Positions 50,970-60,959 of a DNA stretch of 61,376 bases are shown piece by piece. The notes beneath the pieces are model-generated. The model was not told the DNA's origin. It did not search any database and saw only the letters and a program-made list of their open reading frames with translations. Numbering within the stretch: the stretch's first letter is position 1; the number at the start of each line of letters is the position of its first letter. Both the position numbers and the translations under genes were made by a program. Origin of the DNA: Clostridia bacterium (GTDB taxonomy: Bacteria; Bacillota; Clostridia; Oscillospirales; CAG-272); NCBI GenBank assembly GCA_017403155.1, contig JAFQOP010000013.1, positions 1-61,376 on the forward strand. Reading direction: 5' to 3'.

Positions 50970-50993
50970 AATGCCCGCCGTGCGGCGGGCATT
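50970..50993 (-). terminator. Hairpin after ileS
   Basis: AATGCCCGCCG pairs with CGGCGGGCATT. The downstream tract on the minus strand (ATTTGAAGG) is poor in T, so termination may be partial. Confidence 0.55.
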
Positions 50994-50997
50994 ACGG

Positions 50998-53900
50998 TTA
51001 TACCTTTTCTACCGAAACGGTGACCTTCTCACCGTTGATGCTCCACTCCTTGGAGAACTCAAGGGTGCCCTCGGTGACCGAGTCGGCAAGCGTCTCGTCG
51101 GCAATCTCGGCAGCATTACGCATTGCAATAGCAATAACGGTATCGTTGCCCGAGAAGGCAACTCTTATGCGGTCCATAACCTCAAAGCCCGAATCCTTGC
51201 GCATCGTCTGAATCTTCGAGATTATCTCGCGCACGTTACCCTCCTCGATAAGCTCGGGGGTGAGGCGCTTGTCGATAACGACGGTGACGCCTCTGTCGGA
51301 AAGGGACTCAAATCCGTCCTTCTTCGTCATTTCGATAAGAAGGTCGTCTCTTGTGAGGCTGATGGTCTCACCCGCGTTGGTAAGGGTGAGAGCTCCGCTT
51401 GCCTCAAGCTCATCCATTGCGGCATTGCCGTCAAGGGTTGTGAGCGCGCCTCTGATAAATCCGAGGTGCTTACCGTACTTGGGGCCTACTGTGCGAAGCT
51501 GGGGCTTGAAGCTGTATGTGGTAAACTCACGGACGTTGTCGGTGAACTCAACGCACTTAACGTTAAGCTCCTCGGCAATTACCGAGATAAAGCTCTCGTC
51601 GGGAGTCTTATCCGCCTTTACGTACATTCTTGCAACGGGCTGTCGGTTCTTGATGGTTGCTGCATTGCGGCAGGCTCTGCCGAGGGTAACAACCTCTATT
51701 ACCTCCTCCATATTCTCCTCAAGCGCCTTATCGATAAGGCTCTCGTCAAATACGGGGAAATCGCACAGATGAATCGACACGGGTGCCGACTTATCAACCG
51801 AGCAGACGAGGTTTCTGTAAATATCCTCGGTCATGAAGGGTATCATGGGCGCGCTTATCTTTGCCACGGTTACAAGCGCCGTGTAGAGGGTGAGATATGC
51901 CGTAATCTTGTCCTCAGTCATATCCTTTACCCAGAAGCGCTCGCGGCAACGGCGAACGTACCAGTTGGACAGCTCGTCGACAAAGCCCTCAAGCACGCGG
52001 GTAGCCTCGGTGATCTTGTAGCCGTCAAGATATTCGTCAACCGCCTTTACTGCGGAGTTGAGCTTGGAGAGTATCCACTTATCCATAACCGTGAGGCTGT
52101 TTCTGTTAAGGGTGTATTTCGTGGGGTCGAAGCCGTCTATGTTAGCGTAGAGCACGTAGAAGGCATAGGTGTTCCACAGCGTTCCCATAAACTTGCGCTG
52201 TCCCTCAACGACCGCATCACCGAAGAAGCGGTTGGGGAGCCAGGGCGCGGAGTTGGAGTAGAAATACCAGCGGATGGCATCTGCACCGTAGGACTCGAGT
52301 GCCTCGAAGGGGTCTACCGCATTGCCCTTCGACTTAGACATCTTCTGTCCGTCCTTGTCAAGCACGTGACCGAGCACGAGCACGTTCTTGTAGGGAGCGC
52401 AGTCAAAGATAAGGGTGGATATCGCCATAAGAGAATAGAACCAGCCGCGAGTCTGGTCAACGCCCTCGCTTATGAAGTTGGCGGGGAACTGGGACTCAAA
52501 TATTTCCTTATTCTCAAAGGGGTAGTGCCACTGTGCAAAGGGCATCGAGCCCGAGTCAAACCAGCAGTCGATAACCTCGCTGACTCTCCTCATCTCACCG
52601 CCGCACTCGGGGCACTTTATTGTAACCGCATCGATAAAGGGACGGTGCAGCTCGATATTCTCGGGGCAGTTGTCCGACATCGACCTCAGCTCCTCTATGG
52701 AGCCTATCGAATGGCGGTGACCGCAGGAGCACTCCCAGATATTAAGGGGTGTGCCCCAGTATCTGTTACGGGAGATACCCCAGTCCTGCACGTTCTCGAG
52801 CCAGTCGCCAAAGCGACCCTTGCCGATGCTCTCGGGGAACCAGCGGACGGTGTTGTTGTTTCTGATAAGATTCTCGCGCACGTCGGTCATTTTGATAAAC
52901 CAGGTGTCGCGCGCATAGTAGATAAGGGGTGTGTTGCATCTCCAGCAGTGGGGATAATCGTGCTCAAACTTGGGAGCGGAGAAGAGCTTGCCCTCCTTTT
53001 CTAGGTCTGCAAGAATGAGGGGGTCTGCCTTCTTTACGAATACTCCGGCATAGTCTGTCTCGCCCGTCATCTCGCCCTTTCCGTCAACGAACTGAACGAA
53101 GGGGAGGTCGTATTTTCTGCCGACGCGGCTGTCATCCTCACCGAAGGCGGGTGCGATATGAACGATACCCGTTCCGTCGGACATGGTGACGTAGCTGTCG
53201 CAGGTAACAAAGTGCGCCTTCTTTTTCTGGCGCTCTGCCTCCTTGCCCGTGCAGGCGAAGAGGGGCTCGTAGCATCTGCCCTCGAGGTCGGCACCAAGCA
53301 TTTCCTCAACAATCTCGTATGCCGCAGTGCCCTCCTCGGCAAGAGGAGAAAGAACCTTGTCAAGCAGCTCCTTTGCCATATAGTAGGTATATCCGTCGGC
53401 AGCCTTCACCTTGCAGTAGGTGTCGGTGGGATTAACGCAGAGTGCGGTGTTGGAGGGGAGAGTCCAGGGGGTGGTCGTCCAGGCAAGGAAGTATGCGTCC
53501 TCACCGATGCACTTAAATCTTACGACCGCGCTCTTCTCCTTTACACTCTTGTAGCCCTGAGCTACCTCGTGAGAGGAGAGGGGGGTACCGCAGCGAGGGC
53601 AGTAGGGCACGATCTTGAAGCCCTTGTAGAGCAGACCCTTGTCCCATATCTTCTTGAGAGCCCACCACTCCGACTCAATAAAGTCGTTGGTGTAGGTAAC
53701 GTAGGGGTTCTCCATATCAGCCCAGAAGCCAACGGTGGCGGAGAAGTCCTCCCACATTTCCTTGTACTTCCAGACCGACTCCTTGCAGTGCGCAATGAAG
53801 GGCTCGAGTCCGTAGCTCTCTATCTGGTCCTTGCCATCTATGCCGAGCTTCTTCTCTACCTCAAGCTCAACGGGCAGACCGTGGGTATCCCAGCCCGCCT

Positions 53901-54153
53901 TGCGAAGAACGCGGTTGCCCTTCATGGTGCGGTATCTGGGTATCATATCCTTGATAACTCTGGTAAGCACGTGGCCGATGTGCGGCTTTCCGTTTGCGGT
54001 GGGGGGACCGTCGTAGAACGTGAAGTTCTCCCCCTCGCGGCGGCTCTCGATGCTCTTCTCAAATATGCCCGCCTCTTCCCAGAAGCGGCGCGTTTCCTTC
54101 TCCCTCTCAACAAAGTTGAGATTTGTGGAAACCTTTGTGTAAAGCTCTTTCAT
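50998..54153 (-). CDS. ileS: Isoleucine-tRNA ligase
   Basis: 1051 residues, class I synthetase: GKPHIGHVLTRVIKDM (HIGH motif) near residue 55, CP1 editing domain (about 190-410, with VTCDSYVTMSDGTGIVHIAPAFGEDD), KMSKSKGN near 600 and an anticodon-binding C-terminal region. Length and N-terminus resemble the long IleS2-type enzymes, a group that includes mupirocin-tolerant forms; tolerance here is inference. Controlled by its own T-box. Confidence 0.95.
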   Translation of the reverse strand: MKELYTKVSTNLNFVEREKETRRFWEEAGIFEKSIESRREGENFTFYDGPPTANGKPHIGHVLTRVIKDMIPRYRTMKGNRVLRKAGWDTHGLPVELEVEKKLGIDGKDQIESYGLEPFIAHCKESVWKYKEMWEDFSATVGFWADMENPYVTYTNDFIESEWWALKKIWDKGLLYKGFKIVPYCPRCGTPLSSHEVAQGYKSVKEKSAVVRFKCIGEDAYFLAWTTTPWTLPSNTALCVNPTDTYCKVKAADGYTYYMAKELLDKVLSPLAEEGTAAYEIVEEMLGADLEGRCYEPLFACTGKEAERQKKKAHFVTCDSYVTMSDGTGIVHIAPAFGEDDSRVGRKYDLPFVQFVDGKGEMTGETDYAGVFVKKADPLILADLEKEGKLFSAPKFEHDYPHCWRCNTPLIYYARDTWFIKMTDVRENLIRNNNTVRWFPESIGKGRFGDWLENVQDWGISRNRYWGTPLNIWECSCGHRHSIGSIEELRSMSDNCPENIELHRPFIDAVTIKCPECGGEMRRVSEVIDCWFDSGSMPFAQWHYPFENKEIFESQFPANFISEGVDQTRGWFYSLMAISTLIFDCAPYKNVLVLGHVLDKDGQKMSKSKGNAVDPFEALESYGADAIRWYFYSNSAPWLPNRFFGDAVVEGQRKFMGTLWNTYAFYVLYANIDGFDPTKYTLNRNSLTVMDKWILSKLNSAVKAVDEYLDGYKITEATRVLEGFVDELSNWYVRRCRERFWVKDMTEDKITAYLTLYTALVTVAKISAPMIPFMTEDIYRNLVCSVDKSAPVSIHLCDFPVFDESLIDKALEENMEEVIEVVTLGRACRNAATIKNRQPVARMYVKADKTPDESFISVIAEELNVKCVEFTDNVREFTTYSFKPQLRTVGPKYGKHLGFIRGALTTLDGNAAMDELEASGALTLTNAGETISLTRDDLLIEMTKKDGFESLSDRGVTVVIDKRLTPELIEEGNVREIISKIQTMRKDSGFEVMDRIRVAFSGNDTVIAIAMRNAAEIADETLADSVTEGTLEFSKEWSINGEKVTVSVEKV

Positions 54154-54176
54154 AATTCCTCCTGAAAAAAGAAAAA

Positions 54177-54392
54177 TCCCACCTCGGGTGGGAAAAATTA
54201 TATAGCTATCGCATTATAAAAACGTATCCACCAATACGCGCCCCGTAACGCAGAGCCTGCGGCTCACCCTACTCATATTTCGGGCTGCAGCTCGGGAGTG
54301 ATATTCACGCGCGGCTCCTCATATCGGCTCACACCGTACCCGACTCGCTAAATGCCTCTGCCACCGCTACTGTCTCCGTCATAGCTTTTACC
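54177..54392 (-). promoter_or_regulatory. Isoleucine T-box riboswitch, divergent antiterminator
   Basis: On the minus strand the specifier loop GTGAATATCACTCC carries AUC (Ile) at 54300-54302, and GAGTAG is found in the linker. The antiterminator is CGTAT-TGGTGG-ATACG (54223-54238), whose UGGU can pair with the A73-CCA end of tRNA-Ile. It lacks the usual GGGTGGxACCGCG form. The terminator TCCCACC-cga-GGTGGGA (54177-54193) plus T5 lies 29 bases downstream; its 5' arm can also pair with GGTGG of the antiterminator. Confidence 0.85.
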
Positions 54393-54397
54393 ACATA

Positions 54398-54426
54398 AAT
54401 ATAGCACAAAAAAATTCTCTTGTCAA
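54398..54426 (-). promoter_or_regulatory. Promoter of ileS T-box transcript
   Basis: Minus strand TTGACA, a 17-base spacer, TATATT. Confidence 0.82.
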
Positions 54427-54453
54427 TACTTTTTATTTATAATATAAGAGCGG

Positions 54454-54483
54454 TTGACTTTTGTGCCCCTGCTGTGGTATTAT
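54454..54483 (+). promoter_or_regulatory. Promoter of P-type ATPase
   Basis: TTGACT (54454-54459), an 18-base spacer, TATTAT (54478-54483), 30 bases before ATG and divergent from ileS. Confidence 0.68.
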
Positions 54484-54513
54484 ATAGAGGTAAAAATTTA
54501 TGAGGTCATAGAC

Positions 54514-56838
54514 ATGATTTTAAAGGATAAGGATATTATAACCAAGGGTCTTTCCTCCGCCGAGGCAGCTCGCCTTGCCGCCGAGGGAAAGGCAAACGTA
54601 ACCAAGGAAAGGGCGGGCAAGAGCTATCTGCGCATTGTCACCGACAACCTTTTCACCTTTTTCAACCTTATATGGGCGCTGCTTGCGGTGGTGGTAATCA
54701 TCTGCCAAAGCTACACCAACCTCACCTTCCTCATCGTCGTTACCCTCAACACGGTGATAGCCATCGTGCAGGAGATAAAGGCAAAGAGAACGGTGGAGCG
54801 GCTGTCCGTTACAACCGACCCGAGAGCCTGCGTCCTGCGCGACGGTGAGCTCATCGAGATAGCGGCAACCGAACTTGTGCTCGGCGACCTTATGTACGTT
54901 GAAATGGGTCGGCAGGTGCTCTCCGACGCGGTAGTCGTCTCAGGCGTTGCGGAGGCAAACGAGAGCCTGCTTACGGGCGAGGCAGACGCGATAAAGAAGA
55001 CGGAGGGAGAGCGGCTGCTCGCAGGCTCCTACCTTGTCAGCGGCGCGGTCTATGCTCGCGTTACGGCAGTCGGCGCAGATAACTACGTACATAAAATCGA
55101 GAAGGCGGCAAAGTCCTTCAAGCCCGCGTTCTCCAACCTCTTCCGCGACCTTACCCGTCTCATCCGCGCAATAGCGATATTTATGATACCCTTCACGCCG
55201 ATTATGATGACGGTAAACTACTTTGCCTATGGCAAGGATCTTGTCACAGCGGCAATAAAGACGGTCGGCTCCCTCTCCGCGATGATACCCGCAGGTATGT
55301 ATCTGCTCGTCACCCTCACCCTCACCCTCAGCGTCATCAAGCTGGCAAGGAAGAGAACCCTCGTGCAGGATATGTACTCGATAGAGATGCTCGCCTCGGC
55401 AGACGTGCTCTGCCTTGACAAGACGGGCACCATCACCGACGGCACGATGGAGGTCGTTTCCTATAAGATTCTCGACGGCACCTCCGACGAGAGCTTCAGA
55501 AAAATTATGGCACAGATCGAGGGCAGCGAGAGCACTCTTAACAACACCTCCCGCGCGCTCCTCTCCTACTTCGGCAAATCAAGCGACGCCAACGTGACCG
55601 AGAAGCTCCCCTTCTCCTCCGAGAGAAAATACTCGGCGGTTGAGTTTGAGGGCGTCGGTGCCTTCTCGCTCGGTGCGCCCCACTTCGTCCCCTGCCCCGT
55701 ATCCGAGGAGCTGGACGGTGAGATAGCCCTCCATGCCGCGCGCGGTGAGCGCGTCATCCTCCTCTCGAGGAGCGAGGCTATCGGTGAGGAGGGTGTGCCC
55801 CTTGCCATCATCGCAATATCCGACAGAATAAGACCCGCCGCGCGCGAAATAATCGCCTCCTTCCAGGAGCAGGGCGTCACCCTCAAGGTCATCTCGGGCG
55901 ACCACGCGGCAACCGTATCAACGATTGCAACCCTCGTCGGCATAAAGGACGCCGACAAATATATCTCCTGCGAGGGTCTCACGGACGGGGAGCTGGAGGC
56001 GGCGGCAGAGTGCTATGCCGTGTTCGGCAGAGTCACCCCCGAGCAGAAGGTCACCCTCGTCAAGGCGCTCAAGAAGGCAGGACACACCGTGGCTATGACC
56101 GGTGACGGTGTAAACGACACCCTCGCCCTCAAGGAGAGCAACTGTGCCATCGCGATGGCAGACGGCTCCGAGGTCGCGCGCAAGGTGTCGCAGATCGTGC
56201 TTATGAACTCTGACTTTGCAACACTTCCCGACGTCGTTGCCGAGGGACGCAGGTGCATAAACAACGTGCGCCAGTCCGCCTCCCTCTTCCTTATGAAGAC
56301 CTTCTTCACCATACTCGTTGCCACCATGGCGATAATAACCGTGAAGGGCTTCCCCTTCTCCTCAAACCAGACCGCCCTGCTCGAGCTGTTCATTATCGGT
56401 GTCGCCTCCTTCGCACTCGCGCTGGAGCCGAACAACAAGCGCATAGAGGGCTCCTTCCTCAAGACGGTTATAGTCAAGAGCGTGCCAAACGCACTTGCCA
56501 TGTTCATACCGGTGATGATGCTGTTCATACTCGAGGGGCCTCTCGGCATCAGCGTCGACTGCCGCAACTCTATTGCGATGGCTGTAATGACAACGGTCGG
56601 CTTTGCCAACCTCGCCGCTATCTGCATCCCGTATAGCGGCTGGCGCGCGCTTGTCGTAGGTGTGGTCGGCGGCTGCCTCGCCATTGCCGTGCCCGTCTCC
56701 ATATTTGCCCTCGGCGATATGTTCGGCTTCGGCTACGTCGCAGAAAACTACACCCTCTTCTTCGTCACCCTCTTTGCGGCGGTAGCCTTTGCCGCACTGC
56801 TGCACGCGGTGAGAATTATCATAACACGAAGAAAATAA
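54514..56838 (+). CDS. CtpE-like P-type cation ATPase
   Basis: 774 residues from ATG 54514 after GAGGT; the open frame begins 60 bases earlier inside the promoter. Phosphorylation motif DKTGTITDG with Asp302, TGEAD at 154, membrane MIPAGMYLLVTLTL in place of PEGL, MTGDGVNDTLALKESNCAIAMADGSEVARK, and ten membrane helices. These fit the CtpE group, whose mycobacterial member transports calcium. No heavy-metal CPC motif, so not a copper or zinc pump. Substrate not proven. Confidence 0.87.
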   Translation: MILKDKDIITKGLSSAEAARLAAEGKANVTKERAGKSYLRIVTDNLFTFFNLIWALLAVVVIICQSYTNLTFLIVVTLNTVIAIVQEIKAKRTVERLSVTTDPRACVLRDGELIEIAATELVLGDLMYVEMGRQVLSDAVVVSGVAEANESLLTGEADAIKKTEGERLLAGSYLVSGAVYARVTAVGADNYVHKIEKAAKSFKPAFSNLFRDLTRLIRAIAIFMIPFTPIMMTVNYFAYGKDLVTAAIKTVGSLSAMIPAGMYLLVTLTLTLSVIKLARKRTLVQDMYSIEMLASADVLCLDKTGTITDGTMEVVSYKILDGTSDESFRKIMAQIEGSESTLNNTSRALLSYFGKSSDANVTEKLPFSSERKYSAVEFEGVGAFSLGAPHFVPCPVSEELDGEIALHAARGERVILLSRSEAIGEEGVPLAIIAISDRIRPAAREIIASFQEQGVTLKVISGDHAATVSTIATLVGIKDADKYISCEGLTDGELEAAAECYAVFGRVTPEQKVTLVKALKKAGHTVAMTGDGVNDTLALKESNCAIAMADGSEVARKVSQIVLMNSDFATLPDVVAEGRRCINNVRQSASLFLMKTFFTILVATMAIITVKGFPFSSNQTALLELFIIGVASFALALEPNNKRIEGSFLKTVIVKSVPNALAMFIPVMMLFILEGPLGISVDCRNSIAMAVMTTVGFANLAAICIPYSGWRALVVGVVGGCLAIAVPVSIFALGDMFGFGYVAENYTLFFVTLFAAVAFAALLHAVRIIITRRK

Positions 56839-56845
56839 ATACAGC

Positions 56846-56881
56846 AAAGGCGCAGACGGACAATCCGTCTGCGCCTTTTTT
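56846..56881. terminator. Terminator after P-type ATPase
   Basis: AAAGGCGCAGACGGA-caa-TCCGTCTGCGCCTTT with a T-rich tail; a perfect 15-bp stem. Confidence 0.92.
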
Positions 56882-56904
56882 ATTGCCAAAAGGAAGCGGC
56901 ACCT

Positions 56905-56970
56905 TTATATACCGCTGAAAAACTCAAACACACCGAACAGAAGTGCCACAGCTGCCAATATTATTCCCAT
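56905..56970 (-). CDS. Candidate 21-residue hydrophobic peptide
   Basis: MGIILAAVALLFGVFEFFSGI, almost entirely one membrane helix, starts at ATG 56970 after GAAAGGTTAAGAATT. It lies between the P-type ATPase terminator and the M16 gene on the minus strand. Upstream there is a TATAAT (about 57045-57050) without a good -35 and two hairpins (CGGGA-cttc-TCCCG and CGCGCC...GGCGCG). Small membrane peptides of this kind modulate transporters or act as toxins, but there is no direct evidence here. Confidence 0.4.
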   Translation of the reverse strand: MGIILAAVALLFGVFEFFSGI

Positions 56971-57090
56971 AATTCTTAACCTTTCTGTCGCGCCATTTGC
57001 TCTCGGCGCGGCTGCCTAAGTCGGGAGAAGTCCCGCTTACGTCCTCATTATAGGATTGCAGCTGTCCAAAAAAGCGGACTTTCTGCCGTC

Positions 57091-60003
57091 TTATATCTCT
57101 AGTATTACTTCAATATCCTTCATTTCCTTGAGCCTCTCGAGCGGACCTATCACGCAATACGGTGCATCGGCAAGCATCCTGTCAATAAGGTCGGCAACTC
57201 GAACAAGCTCGGCGGAGTCGGTGTCAATGAGGGAGGCGCGCACGGCACACTCCTCTTCATAGGTCGTGCCGCGCAGAGCGCGTATGTTGGCAAGCGTGCC
57301 GACAGCGCGCGGTGTCCTGACGGGCTCTGCGTTGCCTATGGCACCGATGATATACTTCGTCAGGTCCTCGCCCGAGGCAGCAAAGTCACGGAGGAAGTCG
57401 CTGACACCGCCGTATACGTCAAGAGAGCGCGCGGGGCTCGGATCGCGGTAGGAGTAGAAGGCAACGCTGCCCGTTGCGGCGGCGCTCATTCCTGCGCCGT
57501 ATGCGCCACCCTTCACTCTTATCTCCCCCCACAGATACTCATAGCCGACAAGCGAGCGGATAACCTCAAGAGAGCCTGTGACGTCCTCGTCAATGCTATA
57601 AAGGTTGTTGCCCTTGATTGCAAAGGATACCTGCGCGGGAATCGCAATGCCCTCTTTCCTTGCGGGAAGGGGCGCAATTTTGCACACGGGTGCGACCTTC
57701 TCCCCCGTTTTTGCTATGCCGATAAGTCTTGTGACAAAGTCATCCTTCGCCTCTCCCGTAATGCACACGGTAAGCCTCTCTCTTGTCAGATAGCGCCCAA
57801 GAAGGGAGGCGAGGGTGTCCTTTATCCGTCCGTGCTCCGTGTCAAAGCTCTTATCCATTTCCTTATAGGAGAGGTGCGACTCATATCCCGTATAATACTC
57901 GCTTATAGCTCCGCTCACGCTCGTTGAAGCGCGGACTCTGCCTAGGGCGGCTATGTGACCGCTGGAGGCAAAATACTCCTCGTTTGAGGTAACGGTCTGC
58001 TTAATTATGCTTCGGAGTCCCTCGGTGTCCGAGAATACCGTCTCGCGAAGCATCTCGGCAGTAATGTCAGCCAAAGAGTCAAGCTCGCTGACAAGAGCAG
58101 AGGCACAGACAACGAAATACAGCTTCGTCTCGCTTCCGCCCTCCACCCGTCTCGTTACAGAGGTCAGTGTGGTGTTAAGATTGCCGAGGTGAGTCTTTAT
58201 CAGCCTTTGCAGGGCTCTTGCATCCCTCTTTGCCGTCGGCATGCTGATAAGTGCCGAATTAAGCAGGGAGAAGAGCGGCAGCTCCTCGCAGGATACGTCG
58301 GATATGTCGAAATACATCTCGGCATACACTATGCCCGAGGTCTGTATCGGATGGGTAATGATGCGCACGCCCGAAAGCTCGCGCTCCTCGGTGGGTATGC
58401 GCTTCGGCTCGCGGGATATGTCGTCGAGGGTAAGGGAGGGCACGGTTGCTATCGCCTCGTCGGAGTCGGGCGCCTCCTGCCACCTCTGCAGCTCCTCGCA
58501 CTCACGGCGAAGGGCAGCAAGGCTCTCTTCGCTCATTTTCTCCCTCGCCAGAGCGAGAGCTCTCTCCTCTCTTTCTTTTCGCTCCTCGGCAAGACTCAGC
58601 GAGGGATAGAGGGTTACCGTGGCGCGGCGCGGGTTGTCGAGTATAAGCTCTCGCACAAGGTCCTCGAAGTATCCCGTGCCCAGCCTGCCTCGCAGGGAGG
58701 CAAACACCCCGTCCGTCCTCAGCTGAAGGGTGGGGTCGGAGGAATAAAGAAGAGACTCAAGCGAGTTAATGGCGAGCTCTATGCCGAGGGGAGTTGAGCC
58801 CGTGTCCTGCTCCTTTGTCGCAAACTCAAGGCTGTTGAGGGCGGCGGTGAGCTCCTCGGGGTCTATCCCCTCCTCCACCACCTCGCGAAGGGTGGCGTAG
58901 AGCATCTCGCGCACCTCACTCTCGCGCCCGTCCTTTACGTTGATAAACTCAAAGGTTAGGGAATGCTCAAAAATGCCGCTCTTCGTTACGGCATACAGAT
59001 TCTCGCACAGACCCGATTCAAGAAGCTTGCGCTTCACCCTTGCCTCATTAGAGCCGAGAAGAGCGCTCTTTATTACAGCGATAGCAAGCTGTCGCTCAAC
59101 ATCGTCGAAGGGGACGGTCATATATCCTTCGGATATTCTTGTTTTGTTCTTTGTGTCCTCGCCTGCCTTTGCCTCGTAGAAGGAGCTATACTCCTTTGGT
59201 GCCGATATTGTTACACGGGGTATGTCAAACGACTCCTTCGGCACCTCGCTCCTCTCATACGGCTCGAGGAAGGAGGCAATAAGGGGCAGAACCTCGTCAA
59301 GCCTTACAGAGCCGTCGAGGAAGAGCTCTGCACAGCTTGGGTGATAAAACCTTGCGTGGGAGGCACAAAACTCCTCATAGGTAAGGGTGGGTATAAATTC
59401 CGGGTCTCCTCCCGAATCGTAGGAATAGGGCGTGTCAGCATAGAGGAGCTCGTCCATATATCTCTCCGAGAGTGTGTCGGCAGAGGAATATGCCCCCCTC
59501 ATCTCGTTGAGCACGACACCCTTGTAGCTGAGCTCTCCGTCCCCGTCAAGCTCATAATGCCAGCCCTCCTGATAGAAGGCATTCGGGCTCTTCACCGCAA
59601 GCGGGTGGAGCACCGCATCCATATATATGCTGATGAGATTCAGAAAATCGCGGTCGTTGCGCGACGAAACGGGATACATCGTCTTGTCCTGAAAGGTCAT
59701 CGCGTTGAGGAAGGTATTGAGCGAGCCCTTGAGCAGCTCGACAAAGGGGTCCTTCAACGGATACTTATCCGAGCCGCAGAGCACCGAGTGCTCTATTATA
59801 TGAAACACGCCCGTATTATCCTCAGGCAGGGTCTTGAAGCTTACCGAGAAGGTCTTGTTGTCATCCTCGCGGTCAAAATAGGTGAGCCTTGCGCCGCACT
59901 TGTCATAGATAAGAGTGTAGACGTCGCACTTAAACTCCTCCAGTCGGGATACCCCTGTCACGGTAAAACCGTAAAGTCTGTCATTTATTTTCAAAGCCTG
60001 CAA
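57091..60003 (-). CDS. M16C-family zinc metalloprotease (presequence-protease-like)
   Basis: 970 residues in two M16 halves. The inverted zinc motif HIIEHSVLCGS has His68, Glu71 and His72, with a distal Glu in VVLNEMRGAY. Sequence around VELLKGSLNTFLNAMTFQDKTMYPVSSRN fits the PreP/falcilysin/Cym1 group. There is no signal peptide, so cytosolic peptide clearance is likely. Its start overlaps the hydrolase stop by 13 bases and the two are one operon. Confidence 0.92.
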   Translation of the reverse strand: MQALKINDRLYGFTVTGVSRLEEFKCDVYTLIYDKCGARLTYFDREDDNKTFSVSFKTLPEDNTGVFHIIEHSVLCGSDKYPLKDPFVELLKGSLNTFLNAMTFQDKTMYPVSSRNDRDFLNLISIYMDAVLHPLAVKSPNAFYQEGWHYELDGDGELSYKGVVLNEMRGAYSSADTLSERYMDELLYADTPYSYDSGGDPEFIPTLTYEEFCASHARFYHPSCAELFLDGSVRLDEVLPLIASFLEPYERSEVPKESFDIPRVTISAPKEYSSFYEAKAGEDTKNKTRISEGYMTVPFDDVERQLAIAVIKSALLGSNEARVKRKLLESGLCENLYAVTKSGIFEHSLTFEFINVKDGRESEVREMLYATLREVVEEGIDPEELTAALNSLEFATKEQDTGSTPLGIELAINSLESLLYSSDPTLQLRTDGVFASLRGRLGTGYFEDLVRELILDNPRRATVTLYPSLSLAEERKEREERALALAREKMSEESLAALRRECEELQRWQEAPDSDEAIATVPSLTLDDISREPKRIPTEERELSGVRIITHPIQTSGIVYAEMYFDISDVSCEELPLFSLLNSALISMPTAKRDARALQRLIKTHLGNLNTTLTSVTRRVEGGSETKLYFVVCASALVSELDSLADITAEMLRETVFSDTEGLRSIIKQTVTSNEEYFASSGHIAALGRVRASTSVSGAISEYYTGYESHLSYKEMDKSFDTEHGRIKDTLASLLGRYLTRERLTVCITGEAKDDFVTRLIGIAKTGEKVAPVCKIAPLPARKEGIAIPAQVSFAIKGNNLYSIDEDVTGSLEVIRSLVGYEYLWGEIRVKGGAYGAGMSAAATGSVAFYSYRDPSPARSLDVYGGVSDFLRDFAASGEDLTKYIIGAIGNAEPVRTPRAVGTLANIRALRGTTYEEECAVRASLIDTDSAELVRVADLIDRMLADAPYCVIGPLERLKEMKDIEVILEI

Positions 60004-60926
60004 TCCTCCAAAAATTCATTTACTGTTGCGGTATATCTTTCGTGGTCAACAAGACAGGAAGCAACGTGGTCTGCCCCCTCGAAGCTCTCAAAGCGCACCG
60101 CAGGGTTTGTCGCGGCAATCTCCACCGCCATCTCATACGGCACAAGAGCGTCCGCCGTGCCGTGGATAAGCAAAAAGGGCACCTTTATATTCCTCGCGAC
60201 CCCTTTAGCCGACACCCGTGTAGCAGAAAAGCCTCCGAAGAGCCTCGCGCCCAGGCGCGCAAAGAAGGAAATGACGGGCACCGCGCGCTTATTTCCGCGC
60301 GAGCCTACCTTGCATATAATATCCGTCGCGGATGAGAATGGACTGTCGGCAACAACCGCCTTCACGTTGTCGGGCAAGCCCCGACCTGCGGCGCATATCA
60401 CCGTTGCCGCACCCATGGAAATGCCGACGAGGACAATTCTTACGTCCTCACCAAAGCGACGGATAACGTAGTCAACCCACCTTGCCGCATCGCCACTCTC
60501 GTTTATTCCGTAGCTTATAACTCTGCCCTCACTCTCGCCGTGAGCACGCTGGTCGACGAGCAGGACGTTGTGTCCGCGCGCTGTCACAATGGGCACGATG
60601 GCGGACATATCCCTCTGCCATGAGCTGCGGAAGCCGTGGAAGAGTATATCCACCGGTGCGCCGTCCGCCACGTGGTGGTAATAGCCCACAAGGGTAAGCC
60701 CGTCCTCCGACTTGATGCTAACCCTCTCGACGGGCAAAGCAATCATTCCGTCTATAAGGTCGCGCATCGTGGGCGGAAAGCGCGTCGGGTCGTCTATTCC
60801 CTTATAATAATCCGTCGGAATGCTCCTGTCGGCATAGAATGCCTTTTTGTAAGCATATCTCGCCCCGATAAACGTGACGGTAACTCCACCGAGCAAAAGT
60901 CCAAGCAAAACGTAAAGTGCTGTCAT
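59991..60926 (-). CDS. Membrane-anchored alpha/beta hydrolase
   Basis: 311 residues from MTALYVLLGLL, with GGAAG upstream; the frame stays open into the repeat region but without a start signal. One N-terminal membrane helix, then an alpha/beta-hydrolase fold: HGFRSSWQRDM (oxyanion region), nucleophile Ser in GISMGAA, acid Asp in HGTADALVP and catalytic His in EGADHVASCL. Resembles BAAT/acyl-peptidase-like serine hydrolases of Firmicutes. Substrate unknown. Confidence 0.85.
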   Translation of the reverse strand: MTALYVLLGLLLGGVTVTFIGARYAYKKAFYADRSIPTDYYKGIDDPTRFPPTMRDLIDGMIALPVERVSIKSEDGLTLVGYYHHVADGAPVDILFHGFRSSWQRDMSAIVPIVTARGHNVLLVDQRAHGESEGRVISYGINESGDAARWVDYVIRRFGEDVRIVLVGISMGAATVICAAGRGLPDNVKAVVADSPFSSATDIICKVGSRGNKRAVPVISFFARLGARLFGGFSATRVSAKGVARNIKVPFLLIHGTADALVPYEMAVEIAATNPAVRFESFEGADHVASCLVDHERYTATVNEFLEDCRL

Positions 60927-60959
60927 GCCTTTTCTTCCTTCATTTATAATATATATAAG

